DNA of 64,000 nucleotides from Desulfocapsaceae bacterium (GTDB taxonomy: Bacteria > Desulfobacterota > Desulfobulbia > Desulfobulbales > Desulfocapsaceae), in the NCBI GenBank assembly GCA_030653035.1, contig JAUSAB010000045.1, forward strand, positions 1 through 64,000. Reading direction: 5' to 3'. Both the position numbers and the translations under genes were made by a program. Below, piece after piece: positions 19,235 through 27,898 of this stretch (positions are counted from its first letter, which is position 1; each line of letters opens with the position of its first letter). The notes beneath the pieces were generated by a model. It worked only from the letters and a program-made list of their open reading frames with translations. It ran no database searches and had not been told where the DNA came from.

Positions 19235-20134
19235 TCACTTCTTGGCCGCTACTCTTAATCGGGCGCTGCGCGACCTGTAATTTGCTGCAATCTCCACAGG
19301 TGTCGGCATTACAGGTTTAGGAGTAAGAATCTCCATACTTTCCTGTTCCCTGAATTTTCGTTTCACCATCCGGTCTTCCAGAGAATGAAACGAAATCACA
19401 CAAAACCTGGCCCCAGATCGAAGCAACAGTGGCACATCATCAAGAATTCGGGCCAGATTTTCCAACTCGCTATTCACTGCGATACGTAAGGCCTGAAAAA
19501 CCTTGGTCGCCACATGAATATTCTCCGGATGAAAACGCCGCGGGATAGCCCGGGCCACAATAGCAACCAGTTGCCCAGAGGTTACGATTTTTTCAGGAAA
19601 ACGGGATCGCACGATCTCACGGGCTATCGGCCTGGCCTGTTTTTCATCTCCATAATAAAAAAAAATATCTGCCAGCTCTTTCTCAGTGCACGACGCAAGC
19701 AGCGATGCTGCCGTCACTTCTCGCCTGGTATCCATCCGCATATCAAGGGGCTCATCCCGCTGAAAACTGAAACCACGGCCACCTAAGTCCAGTTGCAAAG
19801 ATGAAAGACCGATATCAATGAGAACGCCATCCACCTGTTCCACTCCAAGTTCGGCGAGTCCATCAGCAATCTCAGCAAAATTACGTCTGACAATGGTCAA
19901 ACGATCAGCAAAAGGCTGCAACCTGACCCGACTCCTGGCAATGGCTGCCTCATCCCATTCAAAGGCAATAACCCGACCATCCGGCGCGGAGTGGCACAAA
20001 ATCGCCTCAGTGTGCCCGCCAAGACCTAAAGTGCCATCCACATACACTCCACCTGAGTGGGGAGCAAGATAAGCGAGGATCTCTTCCGGCAGTACCGAAC
20101 AATGAATTGGCACTTCCGACCGATCAGGATCCAT
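19235..20134 (-). CDS. rsmH: 16S rRNA (cytosine(1402)-N(4))-methyltransferase RsmH
   Basis: SAM-dependent methyltransferase (formerly MraW) acting on C1402 of 16S rRNA; 299 residues. Typical motifs are the start HCSVLPEEILAYL, the SAM loop VDGTLGLGGHTEAIL, VDGVLIDIGLSSLQLD, RGFSFQRDEPLDMRMD and CVISFHSLEDRMVKRKFRE. Its start codon shares a base with the mraZ stop, so it is in tight coupling with mraZ. Confidence 0.98.
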   Translation of the reverse strand: MDPDRSEVPIHCSVLPEEILAYLAPHSGGVYVDGTLGLGGHTEAILCHSAPDGRVIAFEWDEAAIARSRVRLQPFADRLTIVRRNFAEIADGLAELGVEQVDGVLIDIGLSSLQLDLGGRGFSFQRDEPLDMRMDTRREVTAASLLASCTEKELADIFFYYGDEKQARPIAREIVRSRFPEKIVTSGQLVAIVARAIPRRFHPENIHVATKVFQALRIAVNSELENLARILDDVPLLLRSGARFCVISFHSLEDRMVKRKFREQESMEILTPKPVMPTPVEIAANYRSRSARLRVAAKK

Positions 20135-20604
20135 CAGAAAATCCCCAACCTAGCCAGACTCTCCTTGTAATCCCCAAAATTCTCACGGGTGGCCTGATTC
20201 TCCAGCTCCCAGGCCCCTTTATCCCAGATCTCGACATAATCAAGCATTCCAGCCAAGACCACATCCTGAACAATACCCGCCTCACTACGCAGCGATGGCG
20301 GCAACAACACTCGCCCCTGTTTATCAGGAAAACAGGGAGTCACACCAGAGACCACCAGACGAATAAAATTAGTCAGACCGGGTTGTTCACGGCCATTAGT
20401 CAACAGCTTGTTTTCCAGGAGCTCCCATTGCGAGACCGGAAAGGCACGCAGATGGGCGCCCCAATTGGTCACCATCAACTCCTCGGATTCATACTGCGCA
20501 AGGACATCCCGAAACCGGCTGGGGATATTCAATCGTCCCTTGATATCGAGCGCGTGTTCCGACCTGCCGCGAAATCTGCTGGCTGTTAATTTGCTGTTTT
20601 CCAT
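20134..20604 (-). CDS. mraZ: transcriptional regulator MraZ
   Basis: 156-residue AbrB-like DNA-binding protein and first gene of the dcw cluster. It has the two characteristic repeats, each with a DXXXR motif (DIKGRLNIPSRFRD near the start, DKQGRVLLPPSLR in the second half). Known MraZ proteins repress their own operon by binding short G-rich direct repeats near the promoter, and such repeats lie just upstream here. A ribosome site GGAGG lies a few bases before ATG 20604. Confidence 0.97.
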   Translation of the reverse strand: MENSKLTASRFRGRSEHALDIKGRLNIPSRFRDVLAQYESEELMVTNWGAHLRAFPVSQWELLENKLLTNGREQPGLTNFIRLVVSGVTPCFPDKQGRVLLPPSLRSEAGIVQDVVLAGMLDYVEIWDKGAWELENQATRENFGDYKESLARLGIF

Positions 20605-20611
20605 GGCCTCC

Positions 20612-20660
20612 CGCCACCTCTTTCCACCACGTTCCCTTCTTCACCACTTTACACCACTAT
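20612..20660 (-). promoter_or_regulatory. candidate MraZ operator repeats
   Basis: On the minus strand the mraZ leader carries GTGGTG three times plus a further GTGG. The first two copies are ten bases apart, and a G-rich AAGGGAAC lies between the second and third. Known MraZ operators are GTGG/TGGG repeats at about ten-base spacing, so this fits autoregulation of the operon. Binding is inferred. Confidence 0.6.
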
Positions 20661-20667
20661 TTACCCT

Positions 20668-20695
20668 TTTATAGCAGGAGGAGACCACTTGTCAA
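20668..20695 (-). promoter_or_regulatory. sigma-70 promoter of the dcw operon
   Basis: A perfect TTGACA box (20690-20695) and a TATAAA box (20668-20673), both on the minus strand, are separated by 16 bases. Transcription would begin near 20661, directly before the MraZ repeats and the mraZ start. Confidence 0.8.
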
Positions 20696-20954
20696 GATTT
20701 TTCCCAATTTTATAAAAAACGACTTCCTTCACACACTTAAAGACAAAAATACTACAGAATGTACAGCACTGTAACAAAATACGCAACAGAAGACACAACA
20801 GAAACTTCTCCCCGAAAACAGCAACAGGATAGCCCTTTATAAAAAAGGACCATCCTGTTGAAATAACGAACTAAATATTGCAGGCAGTATTCTTTGATTT
20901 AACAGGCAGGTCAGAAAAAAAACGAGGCGGGCTCAAGTTTCGTGAGCAACACCT
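20696..20954. other. intergenic stretch with one hairpin
   Basis: No gene is supportable here. It holds an inverted repeat, CAACAGGAT at 20822-20830 and ATCCTGTTG at 20852-20860, with a further partial inner stem. It has no obvious T-run. It may be a regulatory hairpin or the edge of the adjacent insertion-sequence remnants. Confidence 0.4.
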
Positions 20955-21159
20955 TTGATGTATAGAATTGAATCGGGGTGTCGAATGGAAGAAATGCATG
21001 CGGAAAAGAAAAAACTTTTGGTGGCTGATCAAGCAAGAATTGAAATACGTCTGCGCGATGGATTGAGCCCCTGGGAGCGATTGCCAAAGAAATTATACGT
21101 GACAAGAGCGTGGTTTCCCGAGAGGTATTTCGTAATGGCGGAAGGGATGGATATTTTGT
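20955..21159 (+). pseudogene. IS30-like transposase, N-terminal fragment
   Basis: The first frame reads RIEIRLRDGLSP. After a frame change the reading continues AIAKEIIRDKSVVSREV and then RNGGRDGYF. This is the helix-turn-helix N-terminus of IS30-type transposases (AKEIGRDKSTVSREV is the usual form). A frameshift near 21075 and truncation by the IS21-family element make it a remnant. No matching C-terminal part is present. Confidence 0.65.
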
Positions 21160-21201
21160 GTCAATCGGCATTGAAAATTGACCCACCTCAAGCAGTGTTT
21201 T

Positions 21202-21932
21202 TCAGTTATTGATTCTTGATCTAATTCTCCAGCTTTCGTTGCCTGTTTCGATTATTTCGCAGTGATGTGTAACCCTGTCCAGAAGGGCAGTGGTCATTTT
21301 GCCGTCGCCGAACACCTGCGGCCATTCCCCAAAGGTCAGGTTGGTCGTGATGATCAGCGATGTTCGCTCGTAGAGCTTCGAGATAAGGTGAAACAGGAGT
21401 TGTCCACCACTCTTGGAGAACGGCAGGTAGCCCAGTTCATCGAGCACGACCAGATCATGCCTGCCCAAGTGTTCCACCAATCGTCCGCTCCGGTTATTGA
21501 GCTTCTCCTGTTCCAGTCTGGTTCACCAGGTCGAGCACGTTGTAAAACCTGGCTTTCCTGCCATTTCTGATGCTTTGTCTGGCGATGGCAATGGCCAGAT
21601 ACGTTTTGCCGGTGCCGGTGCCGCCAACCATGATGACGTTGGTGTGATCAGCGAGAAAGTTGCCCCCATAGAGGGTGCGTACCTACATCTCGCTGACCGG
21701 AGTGGCCGTGAAGTCAAACCGGTCCAAATCCTTGTCTGCCGGGAACTTCGCCAAACCCATTCGATAGCGGATGCTTATCACAGAGAATCTTATCGAGTGT
21801 CGACCGGCTTTTGATGCCTGAGGCCAGAATCTCGTCAAAAGAAGCCTTCATCCCATACAGTCCAAGGCTGCCGATTGCTTCCATCATTCGCTCACGCAGT
21901 ACCATAAGAATCTCCGGAGAGCAGTCGGTCAT
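21202..21932 (-). pseudogene. istB: istB, IS21-family helper ATPase (broken)
   Basis: The AAA+ helper of IS21 transposition is spread over three frames. The N-terminus starts at 21932. Near 21780 the frame changes, with apparent loss of sequence, before RYRMGLAKFPADKD. An in-frame TAG near 21688 precedes VRTLYGGNFLADH. The Walker A GGTGTGKTYLA and the following part are intact. A one-base insertion near 21524 (after LDLVNQ) shifts the frame before [16 protein letters not shown] (Walker B). At least three lesions make the gene dead. Confidence 0.85.
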
Positions 21933-23414
21933 AGCGGCAACAGTCCACCACCGGGATTATTCTCAGCAGTGGCAGTTGTGATGATAGCGGTAACGGTTCC
22001 AGCGACGGTTCCATGTCGTGTGCCCGGGACAAAATGTTGAGGATGACGTCACTGCTGACGGTTTTGTCATCATAACCTGGGCGCAGGCAGCGGCCACCGA
22101 CTCCAGGCCATAGCGGCTTACCACAGACAGGATGCTGACAAACTGGCGGTCGCCACCAGTGCGATCTTCCAGGATTCTTCTGACTTTGACCATTGCTTCC
22201 GGCAGAGCCCATTGCTTGAAAGGGGCGCCGTCTCGCAAGGCCCCCGGTTTCTTTTCCAGAACGGCCAGATAATGCCATGGATCGTAGATGGCCTTATCAC
22301 GACCAAGATGACGACGGTGGCTGCCAACCACAGTGCCGTCCATCACCACGACGATCCGGTCTGCATATGCTCGTACCGATACCGTCTTGCCGACCGCCAT
22401 GGCATCTACGCTGTAGCGGTTGCGATCAAAGCTGATCAACAGTTGCGGTGACACACGGCTGACGTTCTCATGGTAGCCGTCGAACGGTGAGGCCGGAAGG
22501 GCCAGCAGTTTGTCCTTCTCCTCGGCTAAGACCTGGGCGACGGTTTGGTCCTTGCGCTCTGGATGTTTTGCGGTGGCAGCATGATTACGGCATTCCTGCG
22601 CCAACCATTCATTGAGTTCTTCCAGGGAGACAAAACGACGGCGCTTGGCAAAGAAGCGCTTTCTGACCACACCGACCTGATTCTCCACCTGGCCTTTCTC
22701 CCAACCGGCAGCGGGGGTACAGGCCACCAGATCAAACAGATAGTGGGAGGCCAGATTCTGGAACCGGCGGTTGTATACCCTATCCTTGCCTAGGAGTACC
22801 TTGGTGACCACCGTTTTCAGGTTGTCGTAAATACCCCGGCAGCAGACACCGCCAAAAAACTCGAAGGCACGAATATGGGAATCAAGCACCATCTCCAAGG
22901 TCTCACGAGTATAGGCAATACAGAATGGCTTGCGGCTGTGACAAAGGCGGAACTGGACGATTTTAACTACCATCTGAACCCCACCCAATTCTACCTGCTC
23001 GTAACTCCAGTCGAACTGGAAAGCGTCACCGGCGGCATATTCAAGAGGGACGTAGGCTTTGACTAAAGCCGTACCGAGCGCTCTTTTCCTGATACCCACA
23101 TAACGACGGACGGCATCGTAGCCACCTTCGTATCCTTCTCGCTGCAGTTGCTCAAACAAGAGCTGAGCACTCCGGCGGTGACGGATCGGTTTATCGCTAT
23201 CCTCCTGCAAAAGTTCAGACAAGCGTTCGATAAAGGTGCCAAGCTTGGGATGAGGTTGGGCGGTACGTTCGTACTTCTGGTCGGTTATACCACTCCGGAT
23301 GATATTTCTGACGGTATTGCGGGAAAGGTTCAAGTCGAGGCTTATCTCACGAATCCCTTTCCCGTCTCTAAAATGGGCCTGACGAACTTTACGGATAGTT
23401 TCCACGTTCAGCAT
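21892..23414 (-). pseudogene. istA: istA, IS21-family transposase (C-terminal frameshift)
   Basis: The first about 450 residues read as a normal IstA: an N-terminal helix-turn-helix (GIREISLDLNLSRNTVRNII) and an integrase core with GDAFQFDWSYEQVELG, FGGVCCRGIYDNLKTVV and the DDE glutamate region GWEKGQVENQVG. Near 22070 the frame breaks. The proper C-terminus (KTVSSDVILNILSRAHDM, then PVVDCCRYDRLL) continues in another frame to about 21892, overlapping the istB start as usual in IS21. Probably inactive. Confidence 0.85.
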
Positions 23415-23506
23415 CTCCTTTTAATTCTCCTCCCTCTGGTTGATTTCAGAGAGGATAGAGCATGGGCTGAGGTGGGTCAATTTTGAACGCCGATTTCCCC
23501 CGTTAG

Positions 23507-23929
23507 TGGGTCATTATTTCACGACGATTCACAGCCGGAATCAATATGGATAACGGACCAGAATGCAGTGGACGCCGAACTCAATTTCTGTTCCGTTTGA
23601 CAGAATTCGCTGATATGACCGGACTTTGTATCAGACTCATTTATTACCCTCCCTATCACAGCAAATACAATAGCATAGAGCGCTATTGGGCAGGACTTGA
23701 GAAGTCATGGAACGGATATTTACTGGATACTGTTGATACTGTGGTAAAACGGGCCGGCAATTTTTTCTGGAAGGGACTGCGCACAGTGACGCACCTGCTG
23801 GATGCAACATATCAGAAAGGTGTCAAGGTTTGCGGCAACGAAAAATCAGAACTTGAACAACGATTGCAACGGTCCCCCATTTTACATTGGTGGGATATAA
23901 CAATCTACCCTAAAGAGGTAAATTTGTAA
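23507..23929 (+). pseudogene. ISAzo13-family transposase, C-terminal fragment
   Basis: The open stretch from 23507 contains MDNGPECSGRRTQF (catalytic Asp region), YYPPYHSKYNSIERYWAGLE (catalytic Glu region) and the tail GYLLDTVDTVVKRAGNFFWK, characteristic of ISAzo13-family DDE transposases. The N-terminal two thirds are absent, cut off at the IS21-family element. It lies directly upstream of the AT-rich island. Confidence 0.8.
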
Positions 23930-24154
23930 TTTCTATATCCCTAATAAAGGGAAATAGTTGCGTATCAAATGACCAACAATATTTTTTCTTTTCTATGAAT
24001 GGTCACAGAAAGTACTTTCAAAATAATTTGTTTTGAGATATTGCAAATAAAGTGAACTGGTATAAGTATCCAATCTGGAAACATTTATATGACAATGCAA
24101 GAGTATAAATCAAGATAGGGGTAAATATCAAAATCATACACAAAGAGGGTGCGC
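23930..24154. other. AT-rich leader region of the island
   Basis: No open reading frame of note. It probably contains the promoter for the exported-protein genes that follow, but I could not pick out a convincing -35/-10 pair. Confidence 0.3.
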
Positions 24155-25072
24155 ATGAAAAACAAACTCAACGAACACAAAATCAATAAAAATATATTTA
24201 CCTTTTTCCTACATATTTTCATTTTTTTAAGTATTGCTACTACAATATCAGCCCAAGAAGAAGGAACCACCAAACCTAGAGTTGCAATTAAAGCGCCTTT
24301 AGTAAATGACAGTATTTCATCACAAACTCAAAAGTCCTTAGATTTAACAAAATTGTTAGCAGAAATGGAAGCAGCACTCTTGAGTGCCAGAAAATTCGAC
24401 ATAGTCAGTCGCCAAGAAGGGGTCATGCAAGACATCCGTGATGAACAACAATTTGCGTCTTCAGCGTTATCAGCAGGGGATGGAGCGGCAGAAGGAAAGA
24501 TGCAGGCAGCAAACTTCCTTCTCATCCCAACAGTTACTGGGTTTTCGTTCGGTACGACAACCAGTAAAATTCCTAACTTAACCAGTAAATATATGCGTAA
24601 CGACCATGGCCAATTAGAGGTTTCTGCACAAGTCGTTGATACCGAAACGGGTCAAATTAAAGCTACTTTTTCCATGAAGAGTTCTTTTTCCACTTCTGAT
24701 AGCATTGTTGATCAAGCTGGCGGAAAACCTGGGGCGGGGCAATTTACAACTATGGCTCAAAAAGTCAGTGAACAAATGGTTGACCAACTCCTTGATCTCG
24801 TCTTTCCTGTCGAAATCATTAACATCAAAGGAAATCAAATTTTTATAAATCGTGGACAGGATGGTGGATTTAAAACGAATATGATCTTGAATGTCTATCA
24901 GAAAGGTGATGAATTAAAAGATCCACATACGGGTGAAATACTGGGTTCGGGCGAAGAACTGGTAGGGAAAATAAAAGTTGTGCGTATTAACCCCAAATTT
25001 ACAGTGGCCGAAGCTACCGGCAAAGACGGTGTAAGTAAAATGGCTGTGGGAAATATCATCCGAAAACCTTAA
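24155..25072 (+). CDS. exported CsgG/FlgT-like protein, single unit
   Basis: 305 residues with a signal peptide (hydrophobic core FFLHIFIFLSIATTISA). The body starts with a CsgG-type pattern: a conserved opening (RVAIKAPLVND), a helix ending in ARKFDIVSRQEGVMQDI, a strand region (NFLLIPTVTGFSFG), then LEVSAQVVDTETGQIKATF. A C-terminal FlgT-like beta domain follows, with the hallmark IFINRGQDGGFKTNMILNVY and DPHTGEILGSGEE. CsgG-fold proteins form or decorate outer-membrane assemblies such as the curli channel. Here there is no lipobox, so it is predicted to be periplasmic. ATG 24155 has a good ribosome site (AGAGGG); an in-frame GTG lies at 24149. First gene of the island, 17 bases before a three-unit paralogue. 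Confidence 0.75.
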   Translation: MKNKLNEHKINKNIFTFFLHIFIFLSIATTISAQEEGTTKPRVAIKAPLVNDSISSQTQKSLDLTKLLAEMEAALLSARKFDIVSRQEGVMQDIRDEQQFASSALSAGDGAAEGKMQAANFLLIPTVTGFSFGTTTSKIPNLTSKYMRNDHGQLEVSAQVVDTETGQIKATFSMKSSFSTSDSIVDQAGGKPGAGQFTTMAQKVSEQMVDQLLDLVFPVEIINIKGNQIFINRGQDGGFKTNMILNVYQKGDELKDPHTGEILGSGEELVGKIKVVRINPKFTVAEATGKDGVSKMAVGNIIRKP

Positions 25073-25089
25073 TTCATAGAGGGACTGTT

Positions 25090-27855
25090 ATGCGACTGCG
25101 AATATTGTCATTTTTTTTATTAGCTTCATGGCTACTATGCAATACCTTTTGCGTCACAGAGACCTTTGCGTGGCCTTTTCAAAAGGATAAAAAAGCTTCC
25201 ATCGCTGTTCTTTCAGCAGGAGACTTTGTCCCTGACGCAACAGGTACCGATCAAGCCCGTCAAAATATGGTGGGCCTCCCTGATATTTTTGCCGAACGAA
25301 TGCTGGCACACCTTACCACAAGCAAACGATTTGTCGCCTTAGAAAGGAAAGCCCTTCGTCGTGCAATTATGGAACAACGATTTGGGAAGAAGCTACAAGC
25401 CACATACATGGATCGCACCCTTGACAAAGCTATTTCAGAGCTGGACAATCTTGAAAGTGGCCATGTTGTAGCGGCCACCGGGACTTTTGCTGGCATCAAC
25501 GATGTCATACATGACTTTAAGGACTTAGGCTCAGCAGTTGGAGCTGACTATCTCGTTGTGGGAACTATTGAAAAAGTTGAAGCAAAAAACAAAGAAACAG
25601 CCGTGCCCTATAGTACGCAAGGCCGCAAAATGACGACTTTTGAAACTGATGCCCGATTACGATTGCGTGTTATTGAGGTGTCATCCAGTAGCGTTATTGG
25701 TGCATGCAGCTTACGCGCAAAAACAAGCGAACAACTTTTTCAAGGGAAAAAAAGCGATACCGATGAATTTAGCATTTGGGATCGCCTGGGCACTGAAGCC
25801 GCAGCCAAAGTTCTTGATATAGTGTACTCGGCAACAGTCGTAAATCTTGATCCATTGACCATCTCACGTGGCTCCAATGACGGAGTGCAACCAAACCAAA
25901 CTTTTGAAATTTATCGTCAAGGAAAAGCCATAAGCGATGCATCTGGTGCCACCATTGCTCATTTAGAAGACAAAATAGGGAAGGTGCAAGTCATAAGTAG
26001 CGATCAGAACATTTCTTTGGTGAAACCCATTGACAACGAAAAATTCCGCAAGGGAGATATGGCAAAGGTTGTCGAACAAGCACCAGCTCAATCCCCTCCC
26101 TCCGCAGATACTCTCCCTGTTGCCTTGCATAAAGAAACTCCCTCCTCACCACCGCAACTGCCAAAAGTTGCCGTAGGCATTGTTAAAGCAGGAACAACAG
26201 CATCTGTACAGGAGGAAGCATCGCTCCCCATTTTCACCGACACCATTATCACCAGACTTACGCAAACCAAACGATTTCAAGTCCTTGACAGACAAGAAGT
26301 TGACCAACTACTTGGGGAGCAGCTTGCCCTGGCAATGAGCAGCGGACAAGATATTTCCAGTGCTTTTGGCAGTTTGAAAGGGGCGGATTATTTTATCTAT
26401 GGAAATATTGCGGCCATGAGCATTGAAGAAAAGAAGATGAAGCTCCCCGGTTCTAATCGTGAGATCATTTCCAGTGACGGCTATGTTCAAGGCAATATGC
26501 GCTTGGTCGATGTCAAAAGTGGCCAAGTTGTCGAATCTCGACAAGTCAAACTTGAACGACGAATTGATGAATCTGGCTGTCAGCAGCGCCTTATTGCGAA
26601 TCTTGCTGACTCCTACGCTGATGAAGTCGTAGCATCATTGATGAATGCCATCTATCCTATCAAGGTTGCCGCAATTTCTCCTGACGGTACGATTTACTTG
26701 AACCGTGGTTCTGATGGCGGTTTGAAGTCCAAAGAAATTCTATCCGTTATGAAACAAGGTCAAAAAGTCGTTGACCCAGATACTGGGGCCAGCTTAGGTG
26801 CAGTTGAAACTGAAATTGCGAAATTAAGCATAATAGAGATTGAAGATGCACGGAGTAAAGCAAAAGTTGAAAGTGGTAGCGAAATTCAGATTGGCAACCT
26901 GGTGAAACGGGTTCAAAACGCCCCTGCCGATAAGCATACTGCTACCCCCTCACCCACCGGCGCAACGCTCCCCGGTGCTGACACAACTACTACCGAAAAT
27001 CAACCTCAAACTGCACCTAAAGGCAAAGCGACCTTGGCTGTAAGCATGGTACGGCTTAACCCCAGTGCCCGTACAACTGACATTGAAACTGGCCACATGG
27101 ATCGCCTCACGGACGAACTCGTCAATGCTCTCAATAATTCCAACCGCTTTGTACTCATGGAAAGGCGTGAAGTCGATAGCGTCCTTGATGAAAAAGCCTT
27201 TGCGGCAATTGCCTCGGGGGAAGATATTCGTAATCGTGTCGGTCAATTGAAAGGAGCCGACTACTTAATAATGGGCGAAGTAACTAACCTTTATTATGAT
27301 ACGGAAAGTCACCGAATATCATATGTGAACGAAGTTCAAGTTGACCGTACAGGAATCATGGAAGGTAATTTCCGCATAGTTAATGGACAAACGGGGGCTG
27401 TCGTTGCAAGCGATAAGGTCAGATTAAACAAGAAGGTAAAAAACCTGCAAGACCCGACACAGTTGATCACCAGTTTGATGGATCAGTTTATAACGCAAAT
27501 AGTTGGGAAGGTGGTTGAAAACATATACCCCATCAAAGTTCTAAGCATGGCACAGGACGGGATGGTTTACATTAATCGCGGCGAAGACGGTGGTATAAAG
27601 AAGGGCCTGCGCTTCGATGTATTCCATCCAGGCGCAGAGCTCAAAGATCCTGATACCGGTGTCTCTTTTGGACGAGAAGAGATAAAGGTAGCCTCGGTCG
27701 AGATAGAAACAGCAGAAAAATCAAGGGCAAAAGCCAAGATTATTCCTGGCCAGAGCGGAAGCGAACCGACAATTACAGCAGGCGATATCTTACGACAAGT
27801 TGATCCAGCTTCCATTCCAAAAGAAAGCCCAAAAATGAATCAACCTAAATGGTAA
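25090..27855 (+). CDS. exported protein with three tandem CsgG/FlgT-like units
   Basis: 921 residues with a signal peptide (to about residue 27, TFA/WPF). Three copies of the unit seen in the upstream gene follow, near 35-330, 357-620 and 656-905, joined by Pro/Thr-rich linkers. Each has the opening strand (ASIAVLSAG, PKVAVGIVKAG, TLAVSMVRL) and the helix motif ending in a Lys/Asn-Arg-Phe plus Arg-rich turn (SKRFVALERKALR, TKRFQVLDRQEV, SNRFVLMERREV). Each also has the GADYL/F strand and the FlgT-like C-terminal hallmark (ISRGSNDGVQ, LNRGSDGGLK, INRGEDGGIK). A ring-forming or scaffold role is plausible but inferred. A ribosome site (AGAGGGAC) precedes ATG 25090. Confidence 0.75.
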   Translation: MRLRILSFFLLASWLLCNTFCVTETFAWPFQKDKKASIAVLSAGDFVPDATGTDQARQNMVGLPDIFAERMLAHLTTSKRFVALERKALRRAIMEQRFGKKLQATYMDRTLDKAISELDNLESGHVVAATGTFAGINDVIHDFKDLGSAVGADYLVVGTIEKVEAKNKETAVPYSTQGRKMTTFETDARLRLRVIEVSSSSVIGACSLRAKTSEQLFQGKKSDTDEFSIWDRLGTEAAAKVLDIVYSATVVNLDPLTISRGSNDGVQPNQTFEIYRQGKAISDASGATIAHLEDKIGKVQVISSDQNISLVKPIDNEKFRKGDMAKVVEQAPAQSPPSADTLPVALHKETPSSPPQLPKVAVGIVKAGTTASVQEEASLPIFTDTIITRLTQTKRFQVLDRQEVDQLLGEQLALAMSSGQDISSAFGSLKGADYFIYGNIAAMSIEEKKMKLPGSNREIISSDGYVQGNMRLVDVKSGQVVESRQVKLERRIDESGCQQRLIANLADSYADEVVASLMNAIYPIKVAAISPDGTIYLNRGSDGGLKSKEILSVMKQGQKVVDPDTGASLGAVETEIAKLSIIEIEDARSKAKVESGSEIQIGNLVKRVQNAPADKHTATPSPTGATLPGADTTTTENQPQTAPKGKATLAVSMVRLNPSARTTDIETGHMDRLTDELVNALNNSNRFVLMERREVDSVLDEKAFAAIASGEDIRNRVGQLKGADYLIMGEVTNLYYDTESHRISYVNEVQVDRTGIMEGNFRIVNGQTGAVVASDKVRLNKKVKNLQDPTQLITSLMDQFITQIVGKVVENIYPIKVLSMAQDGMVYINRGEDGGIKKGLRFDVFHPGAELKDPDTGVSFGREEIKVASVEIETAEKSRAKAKIIPGQSGSEPTITAGDILRQVDPASIPKESPKMNQPKW

Positions 27856-27898
27856 AGATACATCCAGAAATTCAATCTCTAAATAAATGGATATCTCG

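Larger units (their letters stand above)
21160..23513 (-). mobile_element. decayed IS21-family insertion sequence
   Basis: istA and istB homologues on the minus strand are bounded by matching ends. The left end around 21162-21190 and the reverse complement of 23465-23497 share AATCGGC, three variable bases and then AAAATTGACCCACCTCA. The outer limits are approximate; the right side may extend to GGGTCA at 23513. Both genes are damaged, so the element cannot move by itself. It lies between an IS30-like and an ISAzo13-like fragment. Confidence 0.8.
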
